Assembly: GCA_903772945.1 (NCBI GenBank)
Contig: CAICTM010000711.1
Span: 1 to 51,662 of the forward strand
DNA from: Seminavis robusta
Taxonomy: Eukaryota > Bacillariophyta > Bacillariophyceae > Naviculales > Naviculaceae
DNA length: 51,662 nucleotides
Direction of reading: 5' to 3'
Shown here: positions 40,911 to 49,619 of the stretch, one piece after another
How positions within the stretch are numbered: the stretch's first letter is position 1
Layout of the letters: each line of letters begins with the position of its first letter
The notes under the pieces: generated by a model
Seen by the model: the letters and a program-made list of their open reading frames with translations, nothing else
What the model was told of the DNA's origin: nothing
The model's database searches: none
Made by a program: the position numbers and the translations under genes

Positions 40911-42389
40911 ATGGGAATATTCTCTTGGAAAACCTCAACTATAGAGTACGCAACCACTACCTCCTTGCTCTTGTTGATCCCTTGTGCCCTTTGGAAGTGG
41001 CGTGCTTCTGTGGCTCGATACAGCATGGCGGCCTTGACCAAGGTCGGTGAGATTATTCGCTGTGGTTGGCTTCGTTACCTTCCTCAAGATGACGAAGAAG
41101 CCTACGATGAGTTGATTCATCGAGCCGCAACACAGAAAAAGAGAGGGAGTGTAGCCGATGCAGTGGCCAAATTTGAGGCTTCCACCAAGGCCGAGACGTC
41201 TCTAGCCAAGCAGAAGAAGGATCAGGAAGATGATGAGGATGAAGACCTTCCACTGGACGCCACATGCACGCAAAAGGCAATCTCTGGAGCAACCGTCTTT
41301 TTCGGGCTGTTCGGAAGCGGATCACAGAGTGCTGACACGAATTCGGCATCACAAAATGGATCCTCGCGAACCAGTTTCCGGGCCGCCCCATCCAACGAAC
41401 CCACCTGCCGTGTGTGTCACAAGAAAATCTTCCCCACGGATGAAAGCACGTCGTGCCGCAACAATACCTATCACACTGGTTGTTTTCGATGCTCTCAGTG
41501 CAACGCGAAACTCAAGAATCATCCGGATGAAGAACATCGGGAGTTGCCAGAGACAAAGGAAATGTTCCTGCAGTGCCGGCAGTGCAAGATTGACACGGAG
41601 CAAAAGTGTAAACCGCGACAACTGAGCCGAAAGGCGGGGTCCAAAATTGTTGTGGAAGACTCTGAGCAGGGGGATATCGAGCAAGTAGTGGATGCAATCG
41701 GAGACGATCTAGAAGATGCCTTGTACGGCATGATTCCCCGATGTGCCACCTGTGGCGGCGACTTTCTCACGTACAAGGGTGAAATATCCATTGTGGGCTC
41801 ACTCAAGTATCACAATGAATGCTTTTTAACGGGAAAGCCGGTTGTGGGGACGGTATCATTGACACTTGAGCCTCTCCAAGCAGCCAAGTACTTGCCAGAA
41901 AGTATTATTCTGAAGCTGTCTTCAAACGAATCTTGCCGCGTGATTTCCTCTCTCTTTTTCGTTTGGAAGGACAGGGAGAAGAAACTGAGGTCCATGAGAA
42001 CAGATACAACGCAACGAAGTGATCACCTGACGGTGACCTTCGACTTGGACGAGAACGCCAGGGCAAATCCCAACTACAAAGGCGTCAAAAACAGTCCATC
42101 AAAAACATCGGCCCCTCTTATGAAGTGCGAGAAGGGGGACCATTCGGATTTAACCTTGGAGCTGATTGGTGGGGATCAGATTGCCCCTCAACCGCCTCGA
42201 TTGGTAGAACCGGTCACGGTGATCCCGGGCTACCAAAGAGCATCTCCCTACCTAAAGGCAACGATTGGGTATTCCAAGTATAACTTGGATCATACAATGA
42301 TACTCACTATACCGTGCAATTTGAGCGGGAATGTTTTAGAATTGCTTGGGGCCACGTTGACTGTGATCATTCAAGAACCGGCTCTGTAG
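40911..42389 (+). CDS. LIM-type zinc-finger protein with N-terminal membrane segment
   Basis: The 492 residues are in one exon from the first ATG (MGIFSWKTST). A hydrophobic segment (TTSLLLLIPCALWKW) lies near the N-terminus. A coiled, acidic linker follows (KQKKDQEDDEDEDLP). The LIM finger has CRVCHKKIF, then YHTGCFRCSQC, matching C-x2-C...H-x2-C-x2-C-x2-C. A second, partial LIM-like unit follows further on (CATCGGDF, KYHNECF). The C-terminal 200 residues have beta-rich character without a match I can name. LIM fingers bind proteins, often at the cytoskeleton. The N-terminal anchor would tether this one to a membrane. The context gives no pathway clue. Confidence 0.75.
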   Translation: MGIFSWKTSTIEYATTTSLLLLIPCALWKWRASVARYSMAALTKVGEIIRCGWLRYLPQDDEEAYDELIHRAATQKKRGSVADAVAKFEASTKAETSLAKQKKDQEDDEDEDLPLDATCTQKAISGATVFFGLFGSGSQSADTNSASQNGSSRTSFRAAPSNEPTCRVCHKKIFPTDESTSCRNNTYHTGCFRCSQCNAKLKNHPDEEHRELPETKEMFLQCRQCKIDTEQKCKPRQLSRKAGSKIVVEDSEQGDIEQVVDAIGDDLEDALYGMIPRCATCGGDFLTYKGEISIVGSLKYHNECFLTGKPVVGTVSLTLEPLQAAKYLPESIILKLSSNESCRVISSLFFVWKDREKKLRSMRTDTTQRSDHLTVTFDLDENARANPNYKGVKNSPSKTSAPLMKCEKGDHSDLTLELIGGDQIAPQPPRLVEPVTVIPGYQRASPYLKATIGYSKYNLDHTMILTIPCNLSGNVLELLGATLTVIIQEPAL

Positions 42390-42867
42390 CTCTCTTTTGG
42401 AGGATTCAGCTGTGGTTCGATCAGGTCTGCACCAAAAGGCCAGTTGGATGGCTACCGTACGAGAGGATGGCAAGGGTTTGCAGGGCAGTGTGCTGTCATT
42501 AGTCCAAGTATTATAGCAGTAACTTTTCCGCCGAAATGGCATCTCTTACACCTGTACCACCAGGTACTAATACCTGTTGCTGGTACCAGTACCACCGTAT
42601 CGGCGGGGTTCAGATTTTTCGCTCATGAATGGTCAGTTTCACAATAATATTCAATTTTTCCAAATCCAACGAACGCAGAGCGCGGAAGCGCCGCACACAC
42701 GGCACCAAGAACACGCTCGCCATTCATATCGCGCACCAAAGCTACCTGGTACCAGGTAGTAGAGCACAGCTGCAATCCACAAGGAGCCGAAGAAACACAA
42801 TAGCTAGCTAGAGGTCTATTAAACCCATGGCGTTCACTCGACCACGCCTTTATCACTCGTCAACGAC
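42390..42867. other. Intergenic; no gene seen
   Basis: It contains ggtaccag/ctggtacc repeats (42580, 42748) and tagctagctag near 42804. I see no supported gene. Confidence 0.4.
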
Positions 42868-44202
42868 ATGTCTGCCATCAAGGATACATATGAGCCGAAA
42901 GCGAAAAGGCAGATGCTGACTCGTCCTGCAGAAGGGTTGTTATTGATGGATAAAAAGGATGTCTGGATCAACGGCATTCTGCCATATCTGGGTGTTGGAC
43001 AGTATGCCTTTGTCGGGGCTGTCAGCAAGAAGTTACAGCAACTCTACAAGGAGTACTGTGTTTCTGTGAATAGTCCCATGTATACCACTGTCTTTAGCAC
43101 TACATGTTTAAACTTGTCCTGTGCAACATACTGGCGCAGCTTCCCCGTGCAAATCCGGAAACCTGATGGTTATCGAGTTTGCTCCACCATTGCCAAGCTT
43201 GGAAATCTTTCAGTCTTTCAATGGGCTTACAAGAAAGGATTTATGATGGACAAAAGCACAACCTCTGAGGCCGCCAACCATGGGTGTCTTGAAATTCTCA
43301 AGTTTGCCCGGGAGAAGAAGTGTCCATGGGACGAAGACACGTGCACACATGCCGCCAAGAATGGACATCTGGAAATTCTCAAGTGGGCCCGAGAGAATGG
43401 ATGCCCATGGAATAAAGAGACATGTTCTGAGGCTGCCAAGAATGGACATTTGGAAATTCTCAAATGGGCACGAGAGAATGGTTGCCAATGGGACGAATCA
43501 ACATGCACCAGTGCTGCCTCTGGAGGGCACTTGGGAATTCTCAAATGGGCACGAGAGAATGGATGCCCATGGAATGAACAGACATGTGCTCATGCTGCTT
43601 CTGGAGGCCATTTTGAAATTCTGAAGTGGGCGCGCGAGAATGATTGCCCATGGAGTGCAAGCACATGTTCCAATGCTGCTTCTGGGGGGCACTTTCAGAT
43701 TCTCCAATGGGCAAAAGAAAATGGTTGCCCCTGGGATGAAAGGACATGCTCTGAGGCATCTGCAGGTGGGTACCTTGAAATTCTCAAATGGGCTAGAGAG
43801 AATGGTTGTGCATGGGACGGAGGGACATGTAGTGGTGCTGCTCTTGGTGGGTACCTTGCAATTCTCAAATGGGCTAGAGAGAATGGTTGTGCATGGGATG
43901 AAGTGACATGCAGTAGCGCTGCTCTTGAAGGGAATTTTGACATTCTCAAATGGGCACGAGAAAATGGTTGTGCATGGGATGAACAGACTTGCTCCCATGC
44001 TGCTTGGGGTGGTCATTTTGGAATTCTGAAGTGGGCTCGAGAGAACGGATGCCCATGGAATGAACAGACATGTGCTCATGCTGCTTCTGGAGGCCATTTT
44101 GAAATTCTGAAGTGGGCACGTGAGAATAATTGCCCATGGAATGAAGACACCTGCTCTGGGGCTGCCAACAATGGTCATTTGGAGATTCTCAAATGGGCCT
44201 GA
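42868..44202 (+). CDS. Ankyrin-like repeat protein (27-residue WARENGCPW repeats)
   Basis: The 444 residues are in one exon. The N-terminus (DVWINGILPYLGVGQYAFVGAVSKK) has F-box-like character. Thirteen repeats of 27 residues follow, with pattern GHLEILKWARENGCPWxExTCxxAAxG. This is the ankyrin-like repeat type common in diatoms and giant viruses and would bind proteins. The last repeat stops at WA because of TGA at 44200-44202, where earlier repeats have CGA or AGA. Reading on, the pattern continues a little (DNGCPQ) to TAA at about 44257, so a slightly longer ancestor is likely. The 81-base period is visible in the DNA. An F-box role in ubiquitin ligase recruitment is only a suggestion. Confidence 0.8.
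   Translation: MSAIKDTYEPKAKRQMLTRPAEGLLLMDKKDVWINGILPYLGVGQYAFVGAVSKKLQQLYKEYCVSVNSPMYTTVFSTTCLNLSCATYWRSFPVQIRKPDGYRVCSTIAKLGNLSVFQWAYKKGFMMDKSTTSEAANHGCLEILKFAREKKCPWDEDTCTHAAKNGHLEILKWARENGCPWNKETCSEAAKNGHLEILKWARENGCQWDESTCTSAASGGHLGILKWARENGCPWNEQTCAHAASGGHFEILKWARENDCPWSASTCSNAASGGHFQILQWAKENGCPWDERTCSEASAGGYLEILKWARENGCAWDGGTCSGAALGGYLAILKWARENGCAWDEVTCSSAALEGNFDILKWARENGCAWDEQTCSHAAWGGHFGILKWARENGCPWNEQTCAHAASGGHFEILKWARENNCPWNEDTCSGAANNGHLEILKWA
43390..44202 (+). repeat. 81-base coding repeats, with a long exact copy between repeats 5-6 and 11-12
   Basis: Repeats match in steps of 81 bases. The stretch 43561-43630 recurs at 44047-44116, 486 bases (six units) later, with almost no change, while units between differ more. 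Confidence 0.8.
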
Positions 44203-45085
44203 GATAATGGATGTCCGCAGAGAGATATTGGGCCCTACATGTACATTCTTATTTAACAAAAGCAATCACGTCCAAAAAGTTGTTGGTAGAAATTTTATCC
44301 AGAACATGCTCAGGGCCTAGCCTGAGGAGAAACAAGGGCATGGAGAAGGCCACCTCTACTAGTCTAGCTACTAGCTAGTAGATGGCTACGGTAGCCTACT
44401 GCTGTAGCTAGCAATGTGGTTCTGTAATACTACAGTACAAGTAAGTAAGCAAACCACAGCAGCTTTCAGGAAGATGGGGATCCCCATGTGCGGGGCTACG
44501 TATCGGTACACCCCATCCTCCGACTGGGTCCTGTAGCGCCTTCTCGAAGTTTCCACCACGTATTCGTATGATACCGTACCGTACCGTACGGTAAGTACGA
44601 AGTACATGTAGTCTATTCGAAATTACAGGTCGAATCTCAATAATGAATCTGCGAGATTCACTGAAGTCACCCCACAAAGATAAAGTGAAACAGGTCCTAA
44701 TGCTTCAAGTCCCCGACATGCCATTCCTTGTCATTGCCTCACGAAATCAGGAAGTTTGCAAGGAAAACTTCCAATACAATCGACGATGAAGAAGCTTGCA
44801 ATCGCAACTTCATTGACACGGCAACGACGGAACGACGGCAACGTAGCTGACTTCGAAAGAAGCCATCCTCTTCACTCATTAGCAATCCAAATCGATAGTC
44901 TAACCAAACGCGCACCACGACCAGCCAGGTTCGGTGCCTTCCGTATCACCAGTTCAATTCAAGGGTAGCATTGAATCACATTCTTCTCACATATTTTTAC
45001 TACGGCGATACGGCGACAATCAATCCGTTCTCGCAAGCTCCTGGTAGTTCATTCATTTCCAGTAATCAAGACAGCAAACAGCACG
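44203..45085. other. Intergenic; palindromic CTAGCTAG and GTACC runs
   Basis: No gene is supported. 44360-44410 is rich in ctagcta/tagctag words, and 44573-44600 holds four overlapping accgtacc/gtacggta words. Confidence 0.4.
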
Positions 45086-46735
45086 ATGGCGGCAGAAGAC
45101 TTCCCAAAGGACGAAATTGTGCAGCCTCCGCGAGTGGAAGATGAGAAACCCAAAGAAGAAAAGAAAGAAACGTTCATGGAGGCAGCAAAGAGTGAGGCCC
45201 TTCGACCATTTGTCATTATCAGTTCCAGTTATCTTCTGTTCACAATCACAGATGGTGCCATTCGAATGATTGTCCTTTTGCATGCCTACAATAAGAGTTT
45301 CTCAGCGTTGGAAGTGGCCGTCATGTTCACTCTCTACGAGTTGGCAGGTGTATTTACCAACTTGGCAGCTGGCTTTATGGGAGCGAAATGGGGGATCAAG
45401 TTGACGCTCATCATTGGACTATCACTCCAGATATTCTCCTACGGCCTGCTGTTTGGTTGGAAGGACGATTGGACCAAAAAACAAGCAATTATCTACGTCA
45501 CCATCGCACAAATGTTTGCAGGTATAGCCAAGGATCTAACCAAACTGGGAGGCAAAACTGTTACCAAGCTCGTCACTCCCGAAGAGAAGGAAACCAAGCT
45601 TTTCAAGTTGGTCTCTCTGATCACAGGATGGAAAAACAGCCTCAAGGGTGTTGGCTACTTTCTGGGCTCGGCCTTGATCGCTGTTTCCTATGAACTGGCA
45701 TTGGCTTGCATGATGGGACTGGTGGTTTTGGCCATGCCATGGGCCATTGTTGGACTCGACAGGGATCTGGGAACAGCCAAGTCCAAGAATGCATCTTGGA
45801 AAGATGTGTTCAAACTCGACAATACCAATCTCAACTATCTCTGTCTGGCGCGACTCTTTCTCTTTGCAAGTCGGGATTTCTGGTTTGAAGTCCCACTTCC
45901 TTTCTTTTTGAGAAGCCCTTCCTGTGATGGTTTGGGAGAAGACACTTGTGCAGCGGACACGGATTGTGTCACCAATGCCATTTGCGGCGTAGAATCCATG
46001 CTGTGCGAAAACGTGAATCCGGGGGGTGGCTGTGGAGGTCTGGGAGCCGATCGTGTCATTGTGGGAGCGTTGTTGGGTGGCTACATTATCCTGTACGGAC
46101 AGGTGCAGAGTTGGACCCCACAACTAGTGACAGGCCCCTTGGGACAAACCCCACCCAACAAACTGACGGAAGTGTTTTGGGGTACTATCAATGCTTTGCC
46201 AACTCTTGTCATGGGGATTGTTGCCATGTGGTCTCCTGCATTTGTGGATGGAAACCAACCAGCCATGACAGCCTGGCTGGTCGTTGCAATAGTCAGCTTC
46301 GCCATTATCTTTGCCATCAATTCTTCCATACATTCCTTCTTGGTGGTCAACTATGCCAAAGCTGATAAAGTGGCAGTCAGTGTTGGATTCTACTACATGA
46401 GCAATGCTTTGGGACGACTCTTTGGCACTCTTGGGTCGGGCTTGCTGTACACCTACGTCGGTGAAGATCAGGGAGAATTGGCTGGACCTGATGTCGTCAA
46501 AGGTTTGTCTGCGTGCTTCTTTGCCGGGACAGCTTGTAGTCTTATCGCCGCTTTCATCACACTGTGGATCGACGACGACAAAGCCGGACTCCAATGTGGG
46601 TCTTGCTGGACCATTGTGGAAAAGGAGGAGGAAGGGGAAGAGGAGAAAGGATGCGCTGAAGAGAAAGAAGACTTGCATGACGTCCAAAACGAACAAAAAC
46701 TCTTGGGAGACGTCAGCATGGAAGTCGAAGCTTGA
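45086..46735 (+). CDS. MFS transporter of the ArsJ (organoarsenical efflux) type
   Basis: The 549 residues are in one exon. After an acidic/Lys N-terminal tail the protein follows bacterial ArsJ closely in order and wording of motifs: SYLLFTITDGAIRMIVLLHA, LYELAGVFTNLAAGFMGAKW, MFAGIAKDLTKLGGKTVTKL, SLITGWKNSLKGVGYFLGSA and LARLFLFASRDFWFEVPLPF. About 12 hydrophobic segments are present. Between the halves lies an extra loop of about 45 residues with six Cys (CDGLGEDTCAADTDC, CGVESMLCEN, GGGCGG), absent from the ArsJ proteins I know. In bacteria ArsJ exports 1-arseno-3-phosphoglycerate made by a GAPDH. No GAPDH gene lies nearby. Export of arsenicals at the plasma membrane is inferred from the family. 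The C-terminal tail is strongly acidic. Horizontal acquisition is possible. Confidence 0.8.
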   Translation: MAAEDFPKDEIVQPPRVEDEKPKEEKKETFMEAAKSEALRPFVIISSSYLLFTITDGAIRMIVLLHAYNKSFSALEVAVMFTLYELAGVFTNLAAGFMGAKWGIKLTLIIGLSLQIFSYGLLFGWKDDWTKKQAIIYVTIAQMFAGIAKDLTKLGGKTVTKLVTPEEKETKLFKLVSLITGWKNSLKGVGYFLGSALIAVSYELALACMMGLVVLAMPWAIVGLDRDLGTAKSKNASWKDVFKLDNTNLNYLCLARLFLFASRDFWFEVPLPFFLRSPSCDGLGEDTCAADTDCVTNAICGVESMLCENVNPGGGCGGLGADRVIVGALLGGYIILYGQVQSWTPQLVTGPLGQTPPNKLTEVFWGTINALPTLVMGIVAMWSPAFVDGNQPAMTAWLVVAIVSFAIIFAINSSIHSFLVVNYAKADKVAVSVGFYYMSNALGRLFGTLGSGLLYTYVGEDQGELAGPDVVKGLSACFFAGTACSLIAAFITLWIDDDKAGLQCGSCWTIVEKEEEGEEEKGCAEEKEDLHDVQNEQKLLGDVSMEVEA

Positions 46736-46901
46736 GCCCGTTCGACGGACAATATTAGTGACTCCTCCAAACACCGCTTGTTCAAGTGTTATTTACACCC
46801 ACCACTGCGACCAACATTGGAGATACGCAAGCAACTTATAGGATTATGAATGAAAGAAATCAATGTAGACTATGTATACAACCAAAACATAATAAGACCT
46901 G

Positions 46902-49451
46902 CTATCGACCTACACTTTGCAACTGATCTTCAGATGCCACGAAGTCTACTACTAGTATCGTCGACTCCACAGGGCTTGTCGGAACAGTAACCTTCTTTTT
47001 GACAACCATGTAGCGCAATCTCTTCTTGTTTCCTCCCCGTATTCTTACTTCTAAAGACCCTTCAAGCGTCGCCGCCTCTGATGGGCGAAGGGCAGTCAAG
47101 ATCACAGTTTCTCCTGGTGCACCGGACACCGAGACTGAAACACCCGAGCTCGTGCATTGTACCTTTCTGAATCTCACAGGAGACACAGGCACATACTTGC
47201 CTAGCTCTCCAAGCATGATCCAGCCACTCTGTGGACAAGGCTGCCAAATAGCCGTAACCGTTGGCGTGAACTGGCCTTGTGTGTTGTCGTCAAGCATCGC
47301 AGGAGCTTCAAAGACTATTGCGGACAAGTCATCCTCTGACGGCAATGGTACAAACGTAACGCAACCACTCAAGATTGCATCTTTGCCATTCTCGCATTCT
47401 GCCTGGTGGTCTCCGAGGCGACGGCGTGCCACAAATCTATAGCTGTACTGCTTTTTGATTGGAGGCCAAAAGTCTCGCATCCTGACGGAGAAGGCGCTCG
47501 GAAGCAAGAAAGAAACAAAGTACCATGAATAGACCAAACCCGCAGTACCATACACGTAGCCACCATCTTTGGAGGATGGAGCAGCCAAGATTCTTGGATG
47601 ACTTTGCTTCAAAAAAGTCGAGTCGACTGCGGTGAGTGGCTTGGATGGTTTCAAGAGCGTGCCATCCTTCGTAATGATCCGCTTGAGGAGTTTGGCATTG
47701 GTTTGTCCAATAGCATCCGAGAGCCCCACGGGACCATTGCTCATCAATGCCAACACGACATGGAGCTCAGCTGCAGATTGTTCGTGATCCGCCGTCCACG
47801 GGCAGCCGGGAATGGCCGTTCTGTTATTGTCCGTGGACCAAAGGGTGTCTTTGCTCGGAGCCGATCCCAGAGCCCATACCAGCAGAGAGGATTCGCCAAT
47901 ATCCCAACTCCTGCCATAGCAAAAGTCAAATGACACTCGAAAGTTGGTGACGGCTGGCATGTCGAGACTTGCCAAAATATCTGTGGGCAGCGCATAACAC
48001 CACTGGATTGTAATGTTCTTTGCCAAGGCCGCTCCTGCCATGCCTTGTTGCCATGTTTGCGCTGCAGTGGCATGTTGCACAAAGTCCGGTACACAGTTGT
48101 AGTTTTGATTCATAAAGTCAGATTCAAAGCTGACCATGCCTGCCCTGTCAACTCCCTTTGCCATGAACCAATCGTAAAATGATCTCGATTGCGCTGGTTT
48201 TACATTGTCGAACGCATAAGCTTTGCAGCCAGGAAGCGCCGGATCGGAATGAACTGGTTTCCATTGGCTGTCGTCCCGAAAGTAGCTAGAGTTGGGACAA
48301 AAGTACGGGGCATATAGTTGGAGTGGCAATCCCAATGCGCGTTGAAACGTCTTGAGGTCCATTGGATACTGATCCGCCAGCCCTCCATCGACGCCCCAAG
48401 TATCAACACACCACGGTGCTGCTTTGCCACGCCCACTTGACGCCCCTGCTCCCTGAAACGACAAGTAACCCATGGGGATGCCTTGTGACTTCAAGTAGTC
48501 AATTTCTTGGAGCAGTGTCTGTGAACAGTTTCGATCATGGCAGAAGCAATACATGGCCCCATTATCTGTCTGGTACCCAATTTTCTGGAGCGTAATATCT
48601 GGTAGTTTCCAAGGGCCAGCTTGTCTGCTGGCATGTTGCATCGTTTGTCCCCATTGGTCAAGGGTGCCAGTGATACCCCCTCCTTTTCCAATTGTTCGTT
48701 GAAACAACAGTATGGATTGCTTGTAAAGAGGCGGCAACTCTTTGATGCGTCCACTGGTACCTGGAGCCCAATAGAGTCCATTATTGTTGCCGGCAGAAAA
48801 TGATTTCCAATTTCCTCCCCAAGGACTCCCCACAATCACAGTGTTCAGGCTAGGATCCGAAGCATTAAAAAAAACAGTGGGTCCTCCTTGAGTGCCCTCG
48901 GAAAATCCACGGATACTTTGTGTGAAGGAACCGTGCCAACTGAGCGCATCCGGAAGCAGAATGGATGATGGTATCAAGGAGGGATAACGAGTCATGGCAG
49001 ACTTGTAATCAGTGACCGTTGTGTTGAGAGCGCCTTCGGGCCACTGTACTTCCAACAAGACGGCATTGCCAGAGCGAAAATTCTTGTAGGCCGTGAGGAT
49101 TTTTGTCGTTGATAGTGGGTCAGAGCTTCCATGTTCACAAGACCATTCTACCTGCAAACCTGTAAAAGCGCCCAGCGCAGTTTCTGTCCCGTTGATTTCT
49201 TTGCGAGAACCAATCTTTAGATCCCAGTGGTCGTTCTTGGCTGACGATGTTTCTGTTACTTCGTTGTCGCTGCTTTTGTGGACGCACCATTTGCCAGCCA
49301 TGAAAAACGCAACGTTGCCACCTCGAAAAAGAACATGACGAAAGGTATCTTCAATGTGGTAGCTCAATGTCGCAGGATCAGAGACTACCTTCAGGCTTTG
49401 GACGACGCCAGAGGAGAGGCAAAGACAGAAACAGGCAATCCGAGCCAACAT
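46902..49451 (-). CDS. Secreted glycosidase-like protein (GH36/raffinose synthase-like barrel)
   Basis: The chosen ATG (49451) gives MLARIACFCLCLSSGVVQS, a signal peptide; 849 residues in one exon. The N-terminal third looks like a beta-sandwich (VEWSCEHGSSD, FRSGNAVLLEVQWPEG). The central barrel-like part has GIPMGYLSFQG, PLQLYAPYFCPNS, RAGMVSFESDFMNQNY, NITIQWCYALPTDILASL and NFRVSFDFCYG. It ends with LALMSNGPVGLSDAIGQTN and DGTLLKPSKPLTAVD, then a beta-rich C-terminal domain. This order is reminiscent of GH36-like alpha-galactosidase/raffinose synthase proteins; the Glu/Asp of SFESDF are candidate catalytic or binding residues. The assignment to GH36 is by pattern only. It likely acts outside the cell or in the vacuole. 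Its stop is 167 bases from that of the convergent ArsJ-like gene. Confidence 0.6.
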   Translation of the reverse strand: MLARIACFCLCLSSGVVQSLKVVSDPATLSYHIEDTFRHVLFRGGNVAFFMAGKWCVHKSSDNEVTETSSAKNDHWDLKIGSRKEINGTETALGAFTGLQVEWSCEHGSSDPLSTTKILTAYKNFRSGNAVLLEVQWPEGALNTTVTDYKSAMTRYPSLIPSSILLPDALSWHGSFTQSIRGFSEGTQGGPTVFFNASDPSLNTVIVGSPWGGNWKSFSAGNNNGLYWAPGTSGRIKELPPLYKQSILLFQRTIGKGGGITGTLDQWGQTMQHASRQAGPWKLPDITLQKIGYQTDNGAMYCFCHDRNCSQTLLQEIDYLKSQGIPMGYLSFQGAGASSGRGKAAPWCVDTWGVDGGLADQYPMDLKTFQRALGLPLQLYAPYFCPNSSYFRDDSQWKPVHSDPALPGCKAYAFDNVKPAQSRSFYDWFMAKGVDRAGMVSFESDFMNQNYNCVPDFVQHATAAQTWQQGMAGAALAKNITIQWCYALPTDILASLDMPAVTNFRVSFDFCYGRSWDIGESSLLVWALGSAPSKDTLWSTDNNRTAIPGCPWTADHEQSAAELHVVLALMSNGPVGLSDAIGQTNAKLLKRIITKDGTLLKPSKPLTAVDSTFLKQSHPRILAAPSSKDGGYVYGTAGLVYSWYFVSFLLPSAFSVRMRDFWPPIKKQYSYRFVARRRLGDHQAECENGKDAILSGCVTFVPLPSEDDLSAIVFEAPAMLDDNTQGQFTPTVTAIWQPCPQSGWIMLGELGKYVPVSPVRFRKVQCTSSGVSVSVSGAPGETVILTALRPSEAATLEGSLEVRIRGGNKKRLRYMVVKKKVTVPTSPVESTILVVDFVASEDQLQSVGR

Positions 49452-49594
49452 CTTGGGAACACTAGCTAGGACGAGAATCGATATGGCTCGACCTCTCTTC
49501 TCGATGGCAAGGAACAAAAATGTGAAACACATCACATACATGTCCAAAGATCCAAAGAGAGATCTAAAGATACTGATTGTGACAGAAGCCAGCA

Positions 49595-49613
49595 GTACCG
49601 GTACGGTACCGGT
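49595..49613. promoter_or_regulatory. Double GTACCGGT palindrome between divergent genes
   Basis: GTACCGGTAC at 49595-49604 is directly followed by GTACCGGT at 49606-49613. They lie in the 168 bases between the leftward glycosidase-like gene and the rightward gene at 49620. Confidence 0.5.
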
Positions 49614-49619
49614 CCAGCA

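Noticed and set aside
43390..44202. CRISPR-like regular repeats
   Set aside because: The repeats are contiguous coding units without spacers, in a eukaryotic gene.
43498..44265. 255-codon open frame antisense to the ankyrin-like gene
   Set aside because: It is the mirror of the 81-base repeats (a period of three keeps all frames open) and has no independent domain.
46124..46774. Antisense 216-codon frame over the ArsJ-like gene
   Set aside because: The sense frame matches a known transporter family; the antisense composition is random.
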